Assembly (NCBI GenBank): GCA_963776735.1
Contig: CAVZNV010000001.1
Coordinates: forward strand, 62,001-126,000
DNA from: PALSA-612 sp963776735
GTDB lineage: Bacteria > Actinomycetota > Thermoleophilia > Gaiellales > Gaiellaceae
Length of the DNA: 64,000 nucleotides
Reading direction: 5' to 3'
The stretch's first letter is position 1; each line of letters opens with the position of its first letter. This document shows, one piece after another, positions 61,027-64,000 of this stretch. Below the pieces are notes generated by a model. That model searched no databases. It worked only from the letters and a program-made list of their open reading frames with translations, and was not told where the DNA came from. Both the position numbers and the translations under genes were made by a program.

Positions 61027-63408
61027 ATGGACGGGCCGTCGCTCGCCGTGCTCGAATACCCGCCGATCGTCGAGCGGCTTGCCGAGGCAACCGTGACGCC
61101 GCAGGGTGAAGCGCTGGCGCGTGCGCTCGTTCCGTCGCCCGAGGTGCGCGAGGTCGCGACCCGGCAGGCGCGCACCGCGGAGGCGGTCGAGCTGCTCGAA
61201 ACTGGCACTGCACCGTCGCTCCACGGCGTCCTGGACGTGCGCGCCGAGGCGGCGCGCGCCGAGCGCGGCGGCTCGCTGACCGCGGCCGAGCTGCGGGCGG
61301 TCGCGAACACCGTGTCGGGCGCGCTCGCCGCTCGCGGGACGCTCGCCGAGCAGCGCGAGTCGGCGCCGCTCCTCGCTGCCGTTGCGGACCGGGTCGAGCC
61401 GGGACTGGCAGCGATCGCCGGCGACGTAGACCGGCGCGTCGAGGACGACGGCTCCGGGCTCCGCGACACCGCCTCGCCGCTGCTCCGGCGGCTGCGGAAC
61501 GAGTTGCGCGCCGGCCGGCAGCGCGTCGCCGACGAGCTGTCACGTCTCGCCCGCTCACCCGAGCTGCGCGACCACTTGCAGGAGACGTTCGTCACCGACC
61601 GCGGCGGCCGGCCGGTGCTTGCCGTCAAGGCGAGCGCCCGCTCGCAGGTGCGCGGGATCGTTCACGACGCCTCCAGCTCAGGACAAACGCTGTTCGTCGA
61701 GCCTCTCGCCGTCGTCGAGCTCGGCAATCGAATGGCCGAGACGGCGAGCGCCGAGCGCGAAGAGGTCGAGCGGATCCTCGCCGAGCTCTCCGGACTCGTC
61801 GGTGCGCGGGCGGGGGAGCTGGACGTGGCCGTCGAGGCGACTGCGGTGCTCGACCTGTCGCTCGCCTGCGGGCTGCTCTCCCGCCGCTGGCGCGGCGCTC
61901 CTGTCCACGTGGCCGACGAGGTGCGGCTGTTCGGCGCTCGGCACCCACTGCTCGCCGACGAAACGGCGGTCCCGATCGACCTCGACCTGGACGGCCTGCG
62001 CGCCCTCGTCGTCAGCGGCCCGAACACGGGCGGCAAGACCGTGGCCCTGAAGACGCTTGGGCTGGCTGCCGTGCTCCACCAGGCAGGGCTGCGCCCGCCC
62101 GCCGACACCGCCGTGCTGCCCGTCTTCGACGCGGTGCTCGCCGACATCGGCGACCAGCAGTCGATCCAGATGAGCCTCTCGACCTTCTCCGGACACCTGG
62201 GCAACATCGTCCGCATCCTGGCCGCGGCGAGCGACCGGTCGCTCGTGCTGCTCGACGAGCTCGCCGCGGGCACCGATCCCGCCGAAGGCGCGGCGCTGGC
62301 GCAGGCATTGCTGGCGCGGCTCGCTGAGCAGGCCCGCCTCACCGTCGTCACCACGCATTTCGCCGAGCTGAAGGAGTGGGCGAGCGCGACCGCCGCCGCC
62401 GCGAACGCTGCCACGGCGTACGACGTCGAGACCGACACGCCGCTCTACCGCGTCGCGCTCGGCCGGCCGGGCACGTCGCACGCGTTTCGGGTGGCCGCGC
62501 GGCTCGGGCTCGACCCGGCGGTGGTTGCCGACGCGCGCGAGCGTGTCGTTCCCGCGCTGCTGCGTGCAGCGGAGCTGCTGGCGGAAGCAGAGCGGGCAGA
62601 GCGGTCGGCAAGCGAAGAGCACGCCGCCTCGGAGCAGGCCCGGGCCGACGCGGAGCGCCTCGTGGCGCAGGCAGAAGAGCGGCGCGCCGACCTCGAAGCC
62701 GATATCGAGCGCGTCCGTGCGTCCGCGGACGCGGAGCGCGTGGCTGCCCGGGCGGAGGCGGAGCAGGAGTTGCGCGAGGCGCGCGCTGCCCTCGAGGCGC
62801 TGCGCGAGGACATCAGCGCCGCCCGCCGCCAGGAGCGCGCCCGCGGACGGGCGCAGACGGCCGCGGCACGCACGGCCGAGCGCCGGCGCGACCGCCGGCT
62901 CGGAGCCGCCGCCGAGGAGGCCGGCCGCGTCGACGAACTGCTGCGCGCACGGGACGAGCCGCTCCCCCTGCTGGCGCCGATCGCGCCCGGCGATCCGGTC
63001 GAGGCGCGCGAGATCGGCGTTCAGGGCGTCGTGGCGGCGATCGAGGGCGAGGAGGCGGAGGTGCTCGTCCAGGGCGGCGCGCGGGTCCGCCTCCCGGTTG
63101 CGCGGCTGCGGCCTTCCGGTCACGCCCCGGCCCCCGAGGAGCCGGAGGTCAAGGTCGTGGCTGCGGCCCGCGGCGACGTGTCCGACCAGCTCGACGTCCG
63201 CGGGATGCGGGCCGACGAGGCCAGGGAGGCAGTGCGCTCCTTCGTCGACGACGCGGCGCTGGCCGGACTGAAGGAGCTGGTCATCGTCCACGGAAAGGGC
63301 ACGGGTGCGCTGAGAACCGCGGTGCGCGCGGAGCTCGACGGGCATCCGCTCGTCGAGCGTCACGAGCTCGGTTCGGCCGGCGGCTCGACCTCGGTCGTCC
63401 TCGGCTGA
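61027..63408 (+). CDS. mutS2: Endonuclease MutS2 / recombination inhibitor
   Basis: A 793-residue ATPase of the MutS2 family, which acts on branched DNA and, in some bacteria, on collided ribosomes, rather than on mismatches. Walker A is G-P-N-T-G-G-K-T near 338-345, followed by the D-I-G-D-Q-Q-S-I signature near 376 and Walker B L-V-L-L-D-E-L-A-A-G-T-D-P near 405-417. A long Glu/Ala/Arg coiled coil (about 515-640) precedes the C-terminal Smr nuclease domain (about 717-793: L-D-V-R-G-M near 723, H-G-K-G-T-G near 756). All parts are intact. It is a housekeeping gene marking the edge of the glycan locus. Confidence 0.95.
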   Translation: MDGPSLAVLEYPPIVERLAEATVTPQGEALARALVPSPEVREVATRQARTAEAVELLETGTAPSLHGVLDVRAEAARAERGGSLTAAELRAVANTVSGALAARGTLAEQRESAPLLAAVADRVEPGLAAIAGDVDRRVEDDGSGLRDTASPLLRRLRNELRAGRQRVADELSRLARSPELRDHLQETFVTDRGGRPVLAVKASARSQVRGIVHDASSSGQTLFVEPLAVVELGNRMAETASAEREEVERILAELSGLVGARAGELDVAVEATAVLDLSLACGLLSRRWRGAPVHVADEVRLFGARHPLLADETAVPIDLDLDGLRALVVSGPNTGGKTVALKTLGLAAVLHQAGLRPPADTAVLPVFDAVLADIGDQQSIQMSLSTFSGHLGNIVRILAAASDRSLVLLDELAAGTDPAEGAALAQALLARLAEQARLTVVTTHFAELKEWASATAAAANAATAYDVETDTPLYRVALGRPGTSHAFRVAARLGLDPAVVADARERVVPALLRAAELLAEAERAERSASEEHAASEQARADAERLVAQAEERRADLEADIERVRASADAERVAARAEAEQELREARAALEALREDISAARRQERARGRAQTAAARTAERRRDRRLGAAAEEAGRVDELLRARDEPLPLLAPIAPGDPVEAREIGVQGVVAAIEGEEAEVLVQGGARVRLPVARLRPSGHAPAPEEPEVKVVAAARGDVSDQLDVRGMRADEAREAVRSFVDDAALAGLKELVIVHGKGTGALRTAVRAELDGHPLVERHELGSAGGSTSVVLG

Positions 63409-63449
63409 GGGGTACTTTGGACGCGATACGCCAACCCGGAGGGATCGCC

Positions 63450-63986
63450 ATGAAGCTCAAGCTTGCACTCGTCCTCGCCGTCGCGGCGGCGCTCGCCGTC
63501 TCACTTGGCGTGACCCGGCCGTGGTCGAGCGCGGCGTCGGCCGCAACGACCCGCTCGTCCAACTTCCTGCTCCTGCCGCCGGCCGCTCCTGCCGGCCAGA
63601 TGGTGCTCTACGGCCACATCAAGAAGCTGACGCCCACGGGCGGCCACTACCTGCTCGGCTTCGATCCTGCGTGGTTCACGAGCGGCATCACCGCGAGCCG
63701 CGCCCACAAGGAGGACACGGGCTCGAGCGAGGTCCCGAACGACAACTACGTGGTCGAGGAAGGCCACCGCGTCCTCTGGTACATCCTCCCGTCGACCGCG
63801 AAGATCACGGTGCTGACGAACCAGGGCACGAAGGGCATCTCGGCGACGCCGATCTCGGCAGCGGAACTGTCCCGGATCGTCAACGGCGGCCCGCACCGGA
63901 AGCTGTTCGAGCCGCTCGCGTCAGGCGTCTGGATCCGCGTCCGCATCGACACCGTCAAGGAGCTCGACCAGCAGTACCAGCCGTAG
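63450..63986 (+). CDS. Secreted hypothetical protein
   Basis: A 178-residue exported protein: signal peptide at 1-32 (K-L-K-L-A-L-V-L-A-V-A-A-A-L-A), then a mature domain containing G-H-Y-L-L-G-F-D-P-A-W-F near 64-75, N-D-N-Y-V-V-E near 97-103 and W-I-R-V-R-I-D-T-V near 160-168. No cysteines in the mature part. The ATG follows a GGAGGG site. No family recognised. The frame is intact to 63986, leaving 14 nt to the window end. Confidence 0.78.
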   Translation: MKLKLALVLAVAAALAVSLGVTRPWSSAASAATTRSSNFLLLPPAAPAGQMVLYGHIKKLTPTGGHYLLGFDPAWFTSGITASRAHKEDTGSSEVPNDNYVVEEGHRVLWYILPSTAKITVLTNQGTKGISATPISAAELSRIVNGGPHRKLFEPLASGVWIRVRIDTVKELDQQYQP

Positions 63987-64000
63987 ACGGTTCAGCGAGA

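Overview
The window reads as one contig from a high-GC (roughly 70 % by eye) Gram-positive-type chromosome, most likely Actinobacteriota and, as an inference, class Thermoleophilia. The support is dense GTG/TTG start usage, many leaderless-type promoters (a TAnnnT hexamer 6-10 nt before the start codon), large LuxR-type ATPase (LAL) regulators, small secreted proteins with an N-S-V-G-T-x-Q-L motif, and long runs of genes joined by 1-11 nt overlaps. No rRNA, tRNA, CRISPR array, phage or transposase gene was found.

Most of the window is a surface-polysaccharide locus. It has 14 cytosolic glycosyltransferases (GT4/GT2-like), two different initiating phosphoglycosyl transferases (4334-4927 small, 48346-49860 large), a flippase (31407-32759), an O-antigen-ligase/polymerase-type protein (29197-30585), a chain-length regulator (13783-14688), nucleotide-sugar enzymes (UDP-glucuronate decarboxylase, two GalE-like epimerases, GDP-mannose dehydratase and GDP-fucose synthase), three SAM methyltransferases, a GNAT acyltransferase, two deacetylase-like proteins, an asparagine-synthetase-type amidotransferase and three GT39-like membrane glycosyltransferases. 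Secreted partners include a C5-epimerase-like protein, a PQQ-type beta-propeller and a clan-A glycoside hydrolase.

Layout: 0-5 kb glycosyltransferases and a small phosphoglycosyl transferase; 5-6.3 kb an ATP-grasp enzyme; 6.5-9.9 kb a minus-strand redox operon (Ser/Thr-rich anchored protein, ApbE, heme membrane protein, NuoF-like flavoprotein, 3Fe-4S ferredoxin); 10-15.7 kb secreted epimerase-like protein, beta-propeller, sugar epimerase, Wzz and GT2; 15.6-20.8 kb a LAL regulator diverging from a cassette of secreted proteins (one collagen-like) with a duplicated operator/promoter; 20.7-22.1 kb two opposed gene remnants meeting at a deletion scar; 22-31 kb protease, methyltransferases, UXS, glycoside hydrolase, GT4, epimerase and polymerase; 31-40 kb flippase plus a tight run of GT4/deacetylase/GNAT genes; 40-41.6 kb an ECF sigma factor with a membrane partner; 41.6-46 kb a GT4/GT39/AsnB operon; 46-58.5 kb a second glycan segment with many disrupted reading frames; 58.5-60 kb a MITE-like element and a GT39; 60-64 kb a methyltransferase, MutS2 and a secreted protein.

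Points that stand out: an ApbE operon whose first gene encodes a Ser/Thr-rich tail ending SGGS with no FMN-binding domain; a 19-nt identical operator repeated before two secreted-protein genes beside a LAL regulator; a roughly 162-bp palindromic element flanked by CTAG exactly at the stop codons of two convergent genes, in a genome where convergent genes repeatedly share one CTAG as both stops; a family of short perfect palindromes at gene boundaries and in one GT gene; an 81-bp perfect duplication of the end of the large phosphoglycosyl transferase; and single-base lesions concentrated between 46.5 and 58 kb.
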